Below are positions 1 to 7,410 of a stretch of 17,127 nucleotides of DNA, piece by piece. The notes under the pieces are model-generated. The model saw nothing but the letters and a program-made list of their open reading frames with translations, made no database searches and was not told the origin of the DNA. Every line of letters begins with the position of its first letter. The stretch's first letter is position 1. Source of the DNA: Bacillota bacterium (GTDB lineage: Bacteria; Bacillota; Syntrophomonadia; Syntrophomonadales; Syntrophomonadaceae). The position numbers were made by a program, and so were the translations under genes. Location: contig JAGFXV010000005.1 of NCBI GenBank assembly GCA_017861475.1, positions 1 to 17,127 on the forward strand. The letters are read 5' to 3'.

Positions 1-22
1 TTCACCTTTTTTGACGCTCTGG

Positions 23-57
23 AAGTACGGGGCGGATCAAAGATCCGCCCCGTACTT
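23..57. terminator. Perfect 16-bp hairpin, probable terminator of an upstream gene
   Basis: Bases 23-38 pair without mismatch with 42-57 around a 3-base AAA loop; the stem is GC-rich in its middle. Only a short TTTAT follows, so the U-tract is weak. It most likely ends transcription of a gene lying left of the window, but a palindromic repeat element is also possible. Confidence 0.5.
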
Positions 58-64
58 TATATGA

Positions 65-140
65 AAGCCCCGGGATATGATCCCGTCAGGCTGTTCAACC
101 GGTTGACTTATGGTTTACTATATGCCGGGGTTTATTTTTA
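65..140 (+). terminator. Long-range stem with T-rich tail
   Basis: Bases 65-73 (AAGCCCCGG) pair with 125-133 (CCGGGGTTT, one G-T wobble). After one mismatch, 75-78 pair with 120-123. A T-rich run (131-138) follows. The loop of about 40 bases contains a perfect 12-base palindrome at 95-106. It could be a second terminator or a structured regulatory leader; the long loop lowers confidence. Confidence 0.35.
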
Positions 141-277
141 GGTTACATTTAATGCAAAAAAATCCAAATAAAAATCCGCTATGATTCAACTGGTCCTGTG
201 CAACAAAAGGAATGTGATATCGAAAGAAATGATAGTTGTAGAATATTTATAACTGACAAGTTGATAAATATATTGCA

Positions 278-288
278 TGAATTATTCA
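278..288. promoter_or_regulatory. ARG-box-like palindrome upstream of argC
   Basis: TGAAT-T-ATTCA is a perfect inverted repeat whose arms match the ArgR/AhrC operator arms exactly. The consensus is TGAAT-N4-ATTCA; here the central spacer is one base instead of four. It lies 37 bases upstream of the predicted -35. A role in arginine repression is inferred from the arms and the location. Confidence 0.35.
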
Positions 289-325
289 ACTCATCGGGCG
301 TAAATAAAATAATTTAAATATATTA

Positions 326-354
326 TTGCAAATTTATGCATATAAATGTATAAT
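326..354 (+). promoter_or_regulatory. Sigma-A-type promoter of the arg operon
   Basis: TTGCAA at 326-331 and a perfect TATAAT at 349-354 are separated by 17 bases. Transcription would begin near 361, giving a leader of about 20 nt before the argC start at 381. A second ARG-box-like sequence (TGCAT-ATAA-ATGTA, 337-350, 7 of 10 arm bases) sits in the spacer and overlaps the -10, where a bound repressor would block polymerase. Confidence 0.6.
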
Positions 355-380
355 CATATAATCTTAGAGGGGGTTATATT

Positions 381-1418
381 ATGTTCAAAATTGCAATCAT
401 TGGAGATGGTTATACTGCTGCCGAGCTGCTGCGGCTGATGTCCAGCCATGATCAACTGGAAGCTGTGATGGTCACTTCCACGGATAATATTGGTATAAAT
501 ATCAATAGACTATATCCCCAGTTGAGAGCCAGCTATGATCTTGTCTGTCAGGCGACCGATCTGGATTTGATAAAAAAACAGTGCGATGCGGTATTTCTGG
601 CACTTCCCCATGGGTTATCAGTTTCCATGGTGAAAGAACTGACCCAGGCAGGTTTGAAATGTGTTGACCTTGGTGCAGATTTTCGCCTTAAGGACGTTAC
701 TATATATGAACATTTTTATGAGGTCAGGCATGAGGCACCGGAGCTGCTGAATGAAGCGGTTTACGGACTGCCGGAATTATACCGGGAAAAAATCAAAATG
801 GCTCAGATCATAGCCAATCCGGGATGTTTTCCCACTTCGGCGATTGTACCGCTGGCTCCGTTGCTGGAAGCTAATCTTGTTGAAGCACACGGAATTATTG
901 TTGATTCCAAAAGTGGTGTATCCGGTGCCGGCAAAGCAATGAAATCAACCAGCCATTTTTGTGAAGTAAATGAAGGCATTAAAGCTTATGGCGTGGGAAC
1001 CCACCGACATGCACCGGAGATTGGTCAGGAACTGAGCCGGGCTGCAGGACAGAAGGTCGGCATGATTTTTACGCCCCATCTGGTGCCGATGAACCGGGGC
1101 ATTTTAACCACCAGTTATGTGCAGATGTGTCCGGGAGTGTCTGCTTCGCAGATCCGGGAGGCTCTGGAGGACAGATATAGATCGGAATTATTTGTGCAAA
1201 TTTTGGAACCGGGTGTCTTTCCCAACACCAAATGGGTTTATGGCAGCAATTATATTCATATCGGCATTTATGCTGATGATGAAAGCGGTCAAGTCATTTT
1301 GGTTTCAGCCTTGGATAATTTGTGTAAAGGAGCTTCCGGGCAGGCGATTCAGAATATGAATCTGATGCTGGGGATTGAGGAGGCCACCGGGCTGCGAAGT
1401 TTGGGCGTTCATCCGTAG
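381..1418 (+). CDS. argC: N-acetyl-gamma-glutamyl-phosphate reductase
   Basis: NADPH-dependent reduction of N-acetylglutamyl phosphate to N-acetylglutamate semialdehyde, the third step of arginine synthesis, in the cytoplasm. The 345-residue protein has the N-terminal Rossmann start (IIGDGYTAAELLRL, residues 6-19), the active-site cysteine in NPGCFPT (Cys149) and the conserved HRHAPEI block (208-214). Length is normal for the family. The start is set by a GAGGGGG ribosome site 8 bases upstream of ATG. First gene of the arg operon; argJ follows after 123 bases. Oddity: the dinucleotide-binding glycine loop reads GDGY where most relatives have G-x-x-G-Y, one residue more. All catalytic landmarks are present, so I expect an active enzyme. 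Confidence 0.96.
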   Translation: MFKIAIIGDGYTAAELLRLMSSHDQLEAVMVTSTDNIGININRLYPQLRASYDLVCQATDLDLIKKQCDAVFLALPHGLSVSMVKELTQAGLKCVDLGADFRLKDVTIYEHFYEVRHEAPELLNEAVYGLPELYREKIKMAQIIANPGCFPTSAIVPLAPLLEANLVEAHGIIVDSKSGVSGAGKAMKSTSHFCEVNEGIKAYGVGTHRHAPEIGQELSRAAGQKVGMIFTPHLVPMNRGILTTSYVQMCPGVSASQIREALEDRYRSELFVQILEPGVFPNTKWVYGSNYIHIGIYADDESGQVILVSALDNLCKGASGQAIQNMNLMLGIEEATGLRSLGVHP

Positions 1419-1541
1419 CAAAATGGCGAAGGTTAACATACGCTTAACCAACTAAACAAATGTAAAAATTATCCAATTCGGATGTTTCTGCATAGAAAAT
1501 ATAAATGAAGAACTACGATTGATTTGAACAGGAGGGAAAAT
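1419..1541 (+). other. argC-argJ intergenic segment with small hairpin
   Basis: This is the longest gap within the arg operon. It holds an inverted repeat GGTTAA (1431-1436) / TTAACC (1444-1449) with a 7-base loop and no U-tract, too weak to call a terminator. The 10-mer ACGATTGATT at 1515-1524 lies just before the argJ ribosome site and recurs before argD. Confidence 0.3.
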
Positions 1542-2747
1542 ATGAAAATATTAGCTGGTTCCGTTACTTCCCCGCAGGGTTTCCTGGCCCAGGGGGTATA
1601 TGCTGGAATAAAAAAGGACGATAAAAATGATTTGGCCATCATTTATTCAGAATATCCCTGTCATGCTGCCGGCGTATTTACCACCAATGTGGTGCGGGCG
1701 GCCTGTGTTGATTTCGACCGCCGTCAGCTGCAGGACGGCAAGGCCCGGGCAATTGTTGCCAACAGCGGCAATGCCAACGCCTGTACGGGCGAACAGGGCT
1801 GGGAGGATACGATGGCCATGGCTGCATTGGCAGCTGAATGCCTGGAGATTCAGCCGCAGGAAGTACTGGTGGCCTCAACCGGAGTCATCGGGGTGAATAT
1901 GCCCATGGAGCGTGTACAATCAGGCATCATTGCAGCTGCCAATACGTTAAGTGATGCCGGAGACGCCAATGCTGCCCTGGCAATCATGACGACCGATCTG
2001 ATCAACAAGGAAATCGCGGTGGAGATCGAGATCGGCGGTAAAACAGCAAGAATCGGAGCAATGGCCAAAGGTTCAGGAATGATTCATCCCAATATGGCAA
2101 CCATGCTGGGCTTTATCACAACAGATGCTGCGATAAACAGCAATTGTTTAGAAATAATGATAAAAGCGGCGGTGGGCAAGTCTTTCAACATGATCAGCGT
2201 GGACGGCGATACCTCCACCAATGATATGGTCCTGATTATGGCCAATGGCCAGGCCGGCAATCCTATCATTGAAGACCCTGACAGTAAAGACGGGCAGATA
2301 TTTTCCCAGGCGTTGGAGCATATCGCCATCCATCTGGCCAAGATGATCGCCCGTGACGGCGAAGGGGCCAATCATCTGATTGAAGTTCAGGTCAACCATG
2401 CGGCTGATGAGGAAACTGCACGTACGATTGCTCGTTCCATCACTTCTTCCAGCTTAACCAAGGCAGCGGTATTTGGTCTGGATGCCAACTGGGGACGGAT
2501 ACTGGCTGCGGCCGGCTATTCCGGAGCAAGCTTCGATCCGGGCCGGGTGGATATTTACTTGGGAGAAGAGATGGTAGCCCGGGACGGGATGGGGCTGGTA
2601 TTTGATGAAGAGCAGGCCCGCCAGGAATTGGAGAAGGACACGGTGACGATCATCGTTGACCTGAAGGCCGGTGAGTATTCTGCCACAGCCTGGGGATGCG
2701 ATTTGTCTTATGAATATGTGCGCATTAATGCAGCTTATCGCAGCTAG
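1542..2747 (+). CDS. argJ: Glutamate N-acetyltransferase (ornithine acetyltransferase, OAT)
   Basis: Moves the acetyl group from N-acetylornithine to glutamate, closing the acetyl-recycling arginine cycle. Some family members also use acetyl-CoA to make N-acetylglutamate de novo; sequence alone does not settle which type this is. The protein is an autoprocessing Ntn-like enzyme: the motif KGSGMIHPNMATMLGF (176-191) contains the self-cleavage site between Ala186 and the nucleophile Thr187, giving alpha and beta chains. The 401-residue length is typical. The start is ATG 1542, 5 bases after GGAGGG; an in-frame TTG at 1524 lies upstream of that ribosome site and is unlikely. The presence of argJ makes an argE deacetylase unnecessary. 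argB follows after 36 bases. Confidence 0.96.
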   Translation: MKILAGSVTSPQGFLAQGVYAGIKKDDKNDLAIIYSEYPCHAAGVFTTNVVRAACVDFDRRQLQDGKARAIVANSGNANACTGEQGWEDTMAMAALAAECLEIQPQEVLVASTGVIGVNMPMERVQSGIIAAANTLSDAGDANAALAIMTTDLINKEIAVEIEIGGKTARIGAMAKGSGMIHPNMATMLGFITTDAAINSNCLEIMIKAAVGKSFNMISVDGDTSTNDMVLIMANGQAGNPIIEDPDSKDGQIFSQALEHIAIHLAKMIARDGEGANHLIEVQVNHAADEETARTIARSITSSSLTKAAVFGLDANWGRILAAAGYSGASFDPGRVDIYLGEEMVARDGMGLVFDEEQARQELEKDTVTIIVDLKAGEYSATAWGCDLSYEYVRINAAYRS

Positions 2748-2783
2748 GCAAGCTGACCGGCACATCTTGGAGGAGGGGACAAA

Positions 2784-3647
2784 ATGATTTTATCAGCGTT
2801 GGAAAAGGCAGAGGTGCTGGTGGAAGCACTGCCTTATATAAAAGATTTTTACGGCAAACGGGTGGTTATCAAATACGGCGGTGCAGCCATGACGGAATGT
2901 GAATTGAAAATGAAAGTCATGCAGGATATCGTCCTCATGAAATATGTTGGCATGCATCCTATCGTTGTTCATGGCGGAGGTCCGGATATTACCGGAATGC
3001 TGGGCCGGCTGAATATAGACACAGCGTTTGTCAACGGCCTCAGGGTCACCGACCGTGCTACCATGGAAGTGGTTGAAATGGTGTTGGGCGGCAAGGTTAA
3101 CAAAGAGATCGTTTCCGGATTGAATGCTTCCGGGGGCAAGGCCGTCGGCATTTCCGGCAAGGACGGCGGACTGATCAAAGCCCGGCCTATAGATCCCAAC
3201 GGCAAACTGGGCTTTGTAGGGGAAGTGGAAACCGTTAATCCGCAGATCATTGAAACCCTGATCGAAAATGGTTATATACCGGTCATTGCTCCGATTGGCA
3301 TAGATGATGAGCAACAAAGCTATAATATAAATGCTGACCTGGTTGCAGCCAGTATTGCAGTTGGCATGAAAGCTGACAAACTGGTGCTGCTGACTGACGT
3401 CCCCGGACTTCTTGAGGATAAGAACGACAACAGTTCGCTTATATCCATTCTAAAAGTAAGTCAGGTGCCTGATTATGTTGAGGCTGGAGTCATCGCCGGA
3501 GGGATGATTCCCAAAGTAACTTGTTGTGTCGAAGCAGTCACCGGGGGCGTTTCCCGCACCCATATCGTGGACGGGCGGGTGCCCCACTCCATTCTGCTGG
3601 AGATCTTTACCAAAGAAGGTATCGGCACCATGGTTGTTAATGAATAA
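2784..3647 (+). CDS. argB: Acetylglutamate kinase, arginine-sensitive type
   Basis: Phosphorylates N-acetylglutamate with ATP, the committed and usually feedback-controlled step when the acetyl group is recycled. The 287-residue amino-acid kinase shows IKYGGAAM with Lys30 (phosphate binding), GGGPDI (64-69) and NADLVAASIA for nucleotide and substrate binding. About 25 residues precede the first strand, forming the N-terminal helix that hexameric, arginine-inhibited kinases carry and the E. coli enzyme lacks. The C-terminal HSILLEIFTKEGIGTM matches the arginine-site signature of that class. A strong GGAGGAGGGG site sits 5 bases before ATG 2784. Feedback inhibition is predicted from these two signatures. 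Confidence 0.96.
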   Translation: MILSALEKAEVLVEALPYIKDFYGKRVVIKYGGAAMTECELKMKVMQDIVLMKYVGMHPIVVHGGGPDITGMLGRLNIDTAFVNGLRVTDRATMEVVEMVLGGKVNKEIVSGLNASGGKAVGISGKDGGLIKARPIDPNGKLGFVGEVETVNPQIIETLIENGYIPVIAPIGIDDEQQSYNINADLVAASIAVGMKADKLVLLTDVPGLLEDKNDNSSLISILKVSQVPDYVEAGVIAGGMIPKVTCCVEAVTGGVSRTHIVDGRVPHSILLEIFTKEGIGTMVVNE

Positions 3648-3727
3648 CAGATTTCTGGAATAAAAACTAGTAACTTGAAAGATTATGATAAAGAAAAATA
3701 ACGATTGATTACCGGGAGGAAAATGAT

Positions 3728-4918
3728 ATGACGAACAAAGACATCGCCGAGCGGGGGCAGAAGGTGGTTATGAACACCTACGGACGTTTCCCCATCGCTC
3801 CGGTCAAAGGTAAAGGCTCTTATCTCTGGGATGCAGACGGCAAACAATACCTTGATTTTGTGGCAGGGATAGCGGTATGCGATTTGGGGCACTGCCACGA
3901 GGAATTACAGAAGGTCATCCAGCAGCAGGCGGCAGACCTCTGGCACATTTCCAACATTTACTGGATAGAACCTCAGGTAAGACTAGCTGAAAAGCTGGTT
4001 GATATTTCCGGTCTGGACAAAGCCTTTTTCTGCAACAGCGGCGCGGAGGCCAATGAAGGCGCCATCAAACTGGCCCGCAAATATTTCTATCGGCAAAAGG
4101 AGCCGGGTCGTAATCAGATCATCGTATTCAACGATTCGTTCCACGGCAGGACCCTGGCTACCCTGACCGCTACCGGACAAAAAAAATACCAGGAGGGCTT
4201 TGCACCCCTGCCGGCAGGATTTTTATATGCAGATTACAACAACCTGGCCTCGGTGGAAAAACTGCTCAGCGATGAAACTGCAGGCATCATGATCGAGCCC
4301 ATCCAGGGCGAAGGCGGAGTCCATCCTGCCGATCCGGTCTTTCTGAACAGTTTGCGGCGCATTTGTGACCGGGAAGGGATCATGCTGATATTTGACGAAG
4401 TGCAGTGCGGAGTGGCGCGCAGCGGTCATTTCATGGCTTACCAAAGCTACGGTGTGAAACCTGATATTGTAACCATGGCCAAAGGATTGGGCGGGGGCTT
4501 TCCAATCGGTGCCATGCTGGCTACCGACAAAGCTGCCAGCGGTTTTGCCCCCGGTGACCATGCTTCCACTTTTGGCGGCAATCCTCTGGCAACAGCTGTT
4601 GCCGATCGTGTAGTTGAACTTGTATCTGCACCGGTTTTTTTGGATAATGTTAATAAGACGGGAGGATATCTCAAGGAGTCTCTTGAATCAATCAAAGATG
4701 AGAGAATTGTCGCCGTAAGAGGCAAAGGCCTCCTGCTGGGCGTTGAATTCAGCGCTCCAATCAAGGATCTGGTGACGATCTGCATGCAGAACGGCCTGCT
4801 GCTGTTAGGCGCGGGGGCAAACGTGATGCGTTTCGTTCCTCCCCTGAACATAAATGAAATCGAAGTTAATCAGGCTGTGAACATTTTCAAAAAATCCCTG
4901 CAGGAATGGAAAGAGTAG
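3728..4918 (+). CDS. argD: Acetylornithine aminotransferase (PLP-dependent)
   Basis: Converts N-acetylglutamate semialdehyde and glutamate to N-acetylornithine and 2-oxoglutarate. Class-III aminotransferase of 396 residues, normal length. Visible motifs: FCNSGAEANEGAIKLARK (101-118) for PLP phosphate binding, SFHGRTLATL (137-146), FDEVQCG with Asp223 against the pyridine nitrogen, and MAKGLGGGFPIGA with Schiff-base Lys252. The start is ATG 3728, 7 bases after GGGAGGA. The 80-base gap from argB contains ACGATTGATT (3701-3710), also seen before argJ. argF begins 12 bases after the stop. Some ArgD proteins also act on succinyldiaminopimelate in lysine synthesis; the operon context favours arginine here. 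Confidence 0.95.
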   Translation: MTNKDIAERGQKVVMNTYGRFPIAPVKGKGSYLWDADGKQYLDFVAGIAVCDLGHCHEELQKVIQQQAADLWHISNIYWIEPQVRLAEKLVDISGLDKAFFCNSGAEANEGAIKLARKYFYRQKEPGRNQIIVFNDSFHGRTLATLTATGQKKYQEGFAPLPAGFLYADYNNLASVEKLLSDETAGIMIEPIQGEGGVHPADPVFLNSLRRICDREGIMLIFDEVQCGVARSGHFMAYQSYGVKPDIVTMAKGLGGGFPIGAMLATDKAASGFAPGDHASTFGGNPLATAVADRVVELVSAPVFLDNVNKTGGYLKESLESIKDERIVAVRGKGLLLGVEFSAPIKDLVTICMQNGLLLLGAGANVMRFVPPLNINEIEVNQAVNIFKKSLQEWKE

Positions 4919-4930
4919 GAGGACTGAGGC

Positions 4931-5869
4931 ATGGAAGTCAATCAATCACTAAAGGGCAGAGACTTTATCAGTCTGCTTGATTTCAGCACTGATGAAATTG
5001 CCCTTATACTGGAGACCGGTTTGCAGCTTAAAAAAGAACAGAAAGCCGGGATTCCCCATCCGGTATTGGCCGGAAAGACGCTGGGGATGATATTTCAAAA
5101 AAGCTCCACCCGCACCCGGGTCGCATTTGAGGTAGGAATGTATCAACTGGGCGGGCATGCCCTTTTCCTCAGCCCGCGCGATATCCAGCTGGGACGCGGA
5201 GAAACTGTCAAAGACACCGCATTGGTGCTGGAGAGGATGTTGGACGGAATTATGATCAGGACTTTTTCCCATGATGAAGTTCTGGAATTAGCCCATTGGG
5301 CTTCGATACCGATCATCAATGGCCTGACCGATCTGCTGCATCCCACCCAGGTGATTGGAGATATGATGACGATCATTGAAAACAAAGGCAGCCTGAAAGG
5401 CATCAAACTGGCCTTCATCGGCGACGGCAACAATGTAGCTCATTCACTGCTCAATGGCGGTGCCAAGACCGGCATGGATGTTGTCATTGCCTGTCCGAAA
5501 GGATTTGAACCGGATGCCAGGGTACTGAGTCAGGCCCAGGAAGCGGCCCTTGCTACCGGTGCCAAGCTGTGGGTGGTGGAAGACCCGTTTGAGGCTGTAA
5601 GCGGGGCCGATGTAGTTTATACTGATGTCTGGGCCAGCATGGGACAGGAAGATGAAGCGGCAGAAAAAGAAAAGAAGTTCCTGCAATATCAGGTCAATCG
5701 TGAGCTCATGAGTCATGCCCATAAGGATGCCATCGTCCTGCACTGTCTGCCCGCCAAACGGGGCAAGGAAATTACCGACGAAGTAATGGACGGACCGCAG
5801 TCAGTCGTATTCCCGGAAGCGGAAAACCGGCTGCATGCGCATAAAGCAATCATGGCATTGGTTATGTAA
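4931..5869 (+). CDS. argF: Ornithine carbamoyltransferase (anabolic)
   Basis: Condenses ornithine with carbamoyl phosphate to give citrulline. At 312 residues it has the full motif set: [10 protein letters not shown] (58-67) for carbamoyl phosphate, HPTQ (137-140), DVWASMG (232-238) for ornithine, and HCLP (271-274) with the catalytic cysteine. The SMG loop and HCLP mark an ornithine rather than aspartate carbamoyltransferase. The ribosome site AGGAGGA overlaps the argD stop region, so translation is probably coupled. Placement between argD and argG favours the anabolic role over the catabolic arcB role. No carbamoyl-phosphate synthetase genes are in the window. Confidence 0.96.
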   Translation: MEVNQSLKGRDFISLLDFSTDEIALILETGLQLKKEQKAGIPHPVLAGKTLGMIFQKSSTRTRVAFEVGMYQLGGHALFLSPRDIQLGRGETVKDTALVLERMLDGIMIRTFSHDEVLELAHWASIPIINGLTDLLHPTQVIGDMMTIIENKGSLKGIKLAFIGDGNNVAHSLLNGGAKTGMDVVIACPKGFEPDARVLSQAQEAALATGAKLWVVEDPFEAVSGADVVYTDVWASMGQEDEAAEKEKKFLQYQVNRELMSHAHKDAIVLHCLPAKRGKEITDEVMDGPQSVVFPEAENRLHAHKAIMALVM

Positions 5870-5915
5870 AATACGCAACAAACATCAAAGCACAATATCA
5901 AAGGAGGCAAACATT

Positions 5916-7124
5916 TTGGATAAGGTAGTACTGGCATATTCGGGAGGACTCGATACATCGATCATCATTCCCTGGTTAAAAGAAAATTACGGTTATGAGG
6001 TCATCGCTTTCTGCGCGGATGTAGGCCAGGGCGATGAACTGGCTCCGGTCAGGGAAAAAGCGCTGCGCTCGGGAGCTTCCAAAGTATACATCGAAGATCT
6101 GACCGAAGAATTTGTGACCGATTATGTATTTCCGGTTTTGAAAGCCGGAGCCATCTATGAAAAGAAATATCTGCTGGGTACGTCATTTGCCCGTCCGTTG
6201 ATGGCCAAGAAGATGGTCGAGATTGCCGAAAAGGAAGGCGCAGTAGCGGTCTGTCACGGCGCCACCGGCAAAGGCAACGACCAGGTACGCTTTGAGCTGG
6301 GGGTAAAAGCTTTCAACCCGGCGCTGAAAATAATTGCTCCCTGGCGGGAATGGAATATTAGATCCCGTGAAGACGCGATCGATTATGCCAATGATCATGG
6401 TATTGAAGTGCCGGTCAGCAAGGATAAAATCTACAGCCGTGACCGCAATATCTGGCATATATCTCACGAAGGCGGCGACCTGGAAGACCCCGCCAATGAG
6501 CCCAAAAATGAAATGTATATGCTGACTGTTCCCCCGGAGGATGCCCCCGATGTGCCTGCCTATGTGGAAATAACTTTCGAACAGGGCATTCCGGTGGCCA
6601 TCGATGGCAAGAACATGAAACCGGTGGAACTGCTGACCGAGCTCAACCAACTGGGCGGTGCCAATGGGGTAGGGATCGTATCATTGGTGGAAAACCGTCT
6701 GGTGGGCATGAAATCACGCGGCGTTTATGAGACGCCGGGAGGCACTATTTTATATACCGCCCATGAAGAACTGGAACGGCTGACACTGGATCGCCGCACC
6801 CTGCAGTTCAAGGAGCAGATGGCAGTCAAATATGCCGAACTTGTTTACGACGGCAATTGGTTTACCAAGCTCAAGGCGGCCATGGACGCATTTGTTGACG
6901 AGACTCAGAAGAATGTGACCGGCAAGGTAAAGGTGAAATTGTACAAAGGCAGTTGCATAGCGGTGGCCTCCGTTTCGCCCTATTCACTCTATCTGGAAGA
7001 TCTGGCTACTTTCAGCGCGGACGACATCTACAGCCACAAGGACGCCGAAGGATTTATTAATCTCTTTGGTCTGCCTCTCAAGGTTCAGGCCTTGCTGAAT
7101 CAAAAGCTGTCAGGGGAGAAATAG
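5916..7124 (+). CDS. argG: Argininosuccinate synthase, TTG start
   Basis: Joins citrulline and aspartate with ATP cleavage to AMP and pyrophosphate, forming argininosuccinate. The 402-residue protein begins [22 protein letters not shown] (9-15) is the N-type ATP-pyrophosphatase P-loop, and [14 protein letters not shown] (114-127) is the second family signature. The start is the TTG at 5916, 6 bases after AAGGAGG; an in-frame ATG at 5835 inside argF would add 27 residues unlike the family and lies upstream of the ribosome site. Last gene of the operon: a hairpin follows and argH, which often comes next, is absent. Confidence 0.96.
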   Translation: MDKVVLAYSGGLDTSIIIPWLKENYGYEVIAFCADVGQGDELAPVREKALRSGASKVYIEDLTEEFVTDYVFPVLKAGAIYEKKYLLGTSFARPLMAKKMVEIAEKEGAVAVCHGATGKGNDQVRFELGVKAFNPALKIIAPWREWNIRSREDAIDYANDHGIEVPVSKDKIYSRDRNIWHISHEGGDLEDPANEPKNEMYMLTVPPEDAPDVPAYVEITFEQGIPVAIDGKNMKPVELLTELNQLGGANGVGIVSLVENRLVGMKSRGVYETPGGTILYTAHEELERLTLDRRTLQFKEQMAVKYAELVYDGNWFTKLKAAMDAFVDETQKNVTGKVKVKLYKGSCIAVASVSPYSLYLEDLATFSADDIYSHKDAEGFINLFGLPLKVQALLNQKLSGEK

Positions 7125-7159
7125 TCGACAGAAAGTCATAAAATATATAAAGCAGAATG

Positions 7160-7190
7160 AAGCAGAGGAGGAATATTTCCGACTCTGCTT
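7160..7190 (+). terminator. Terminator of the arg operon
   Basis: AAGCAGAG (7160-7167) pairs with CTCTGCTT (7183-7190). A symmetric GA/GA internal loop follows, then GGAA/TTCC and a TAT loop. The sequence after it (TAATATGTCT) is a poor U-tract, so efficiency is uncertain, but it lies 36 bases past the argG stop, where an operon end is expected. Confidence 0.6.
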
Positions 7191-7300
7191 TAATATGTCT
7201 ATCAATCAATGAATAAAGAGAGCAACTGCGAATTTGCAAAAATAAAGACGTAATCTAAGCTTTTTTTTCATAAAATTGTCCATAATGTATGATTAAGCAC

Positions 7301-7329
7301 TTGCTATTTTCCATGCAGAATAGCATAAT
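7301..7329 (+). promoter_or_regulatory. Predicted nrdD promoter
   Basis: TTGCTA (7301-7306) and CATAAT (7324-7329) are spaced by 17 bases, placing the transcription start near 7336. The rest of the 286-base gap between argG and nrdD is AT-rich and contains the arg terminator and an 8-base T run at 7261-7268 with no stem before it. Confidence 0.5.
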
Positions 7330-7333
7330 AAAT

Positions 7334-7380
7334 ATACTTCATCTAGTGGTTAGTAAAAGTATAAGCAATATATGTTGTGG
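7334..7380. promoter_or_regulatory. Tandem NrdR-box-like sites
   Basis: Two 16-base segments, 7334-7349 and 7365-7380, each match 11 of 16 positions of the NrdR box ACACTATATATAGTGT. Their starts are 31 bases apart, about three helical turns, which is the usual spacing of paired NrdR boxes. The first overlaps the predicted transcription start and the second lies 31 bases before the nrdD start codon. Repression by NrdR is inferred. Confidence 0.45.
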
Positions 7381-7410
7381 TTATTATTTGAAAATGCAAG
7401 GAGGATGGGC

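Noticed and set aside
2793..3317. Minus-strand open frame of 174 codons inside argB
   Set aside because: It is opposite conserved kinase motifs, with no recognisable protein features.
5835..5915. Longer argG beginning at ATG 5835
   Set aside because: It would overlap argF and add residues absent from the family; AAGGAGG points to the TTG at 5916.
7261..7268. Run of eight T as a terminator
   Set aside because: No stem precedes it; the arg operon hairpin is upstream at 7160-7190.
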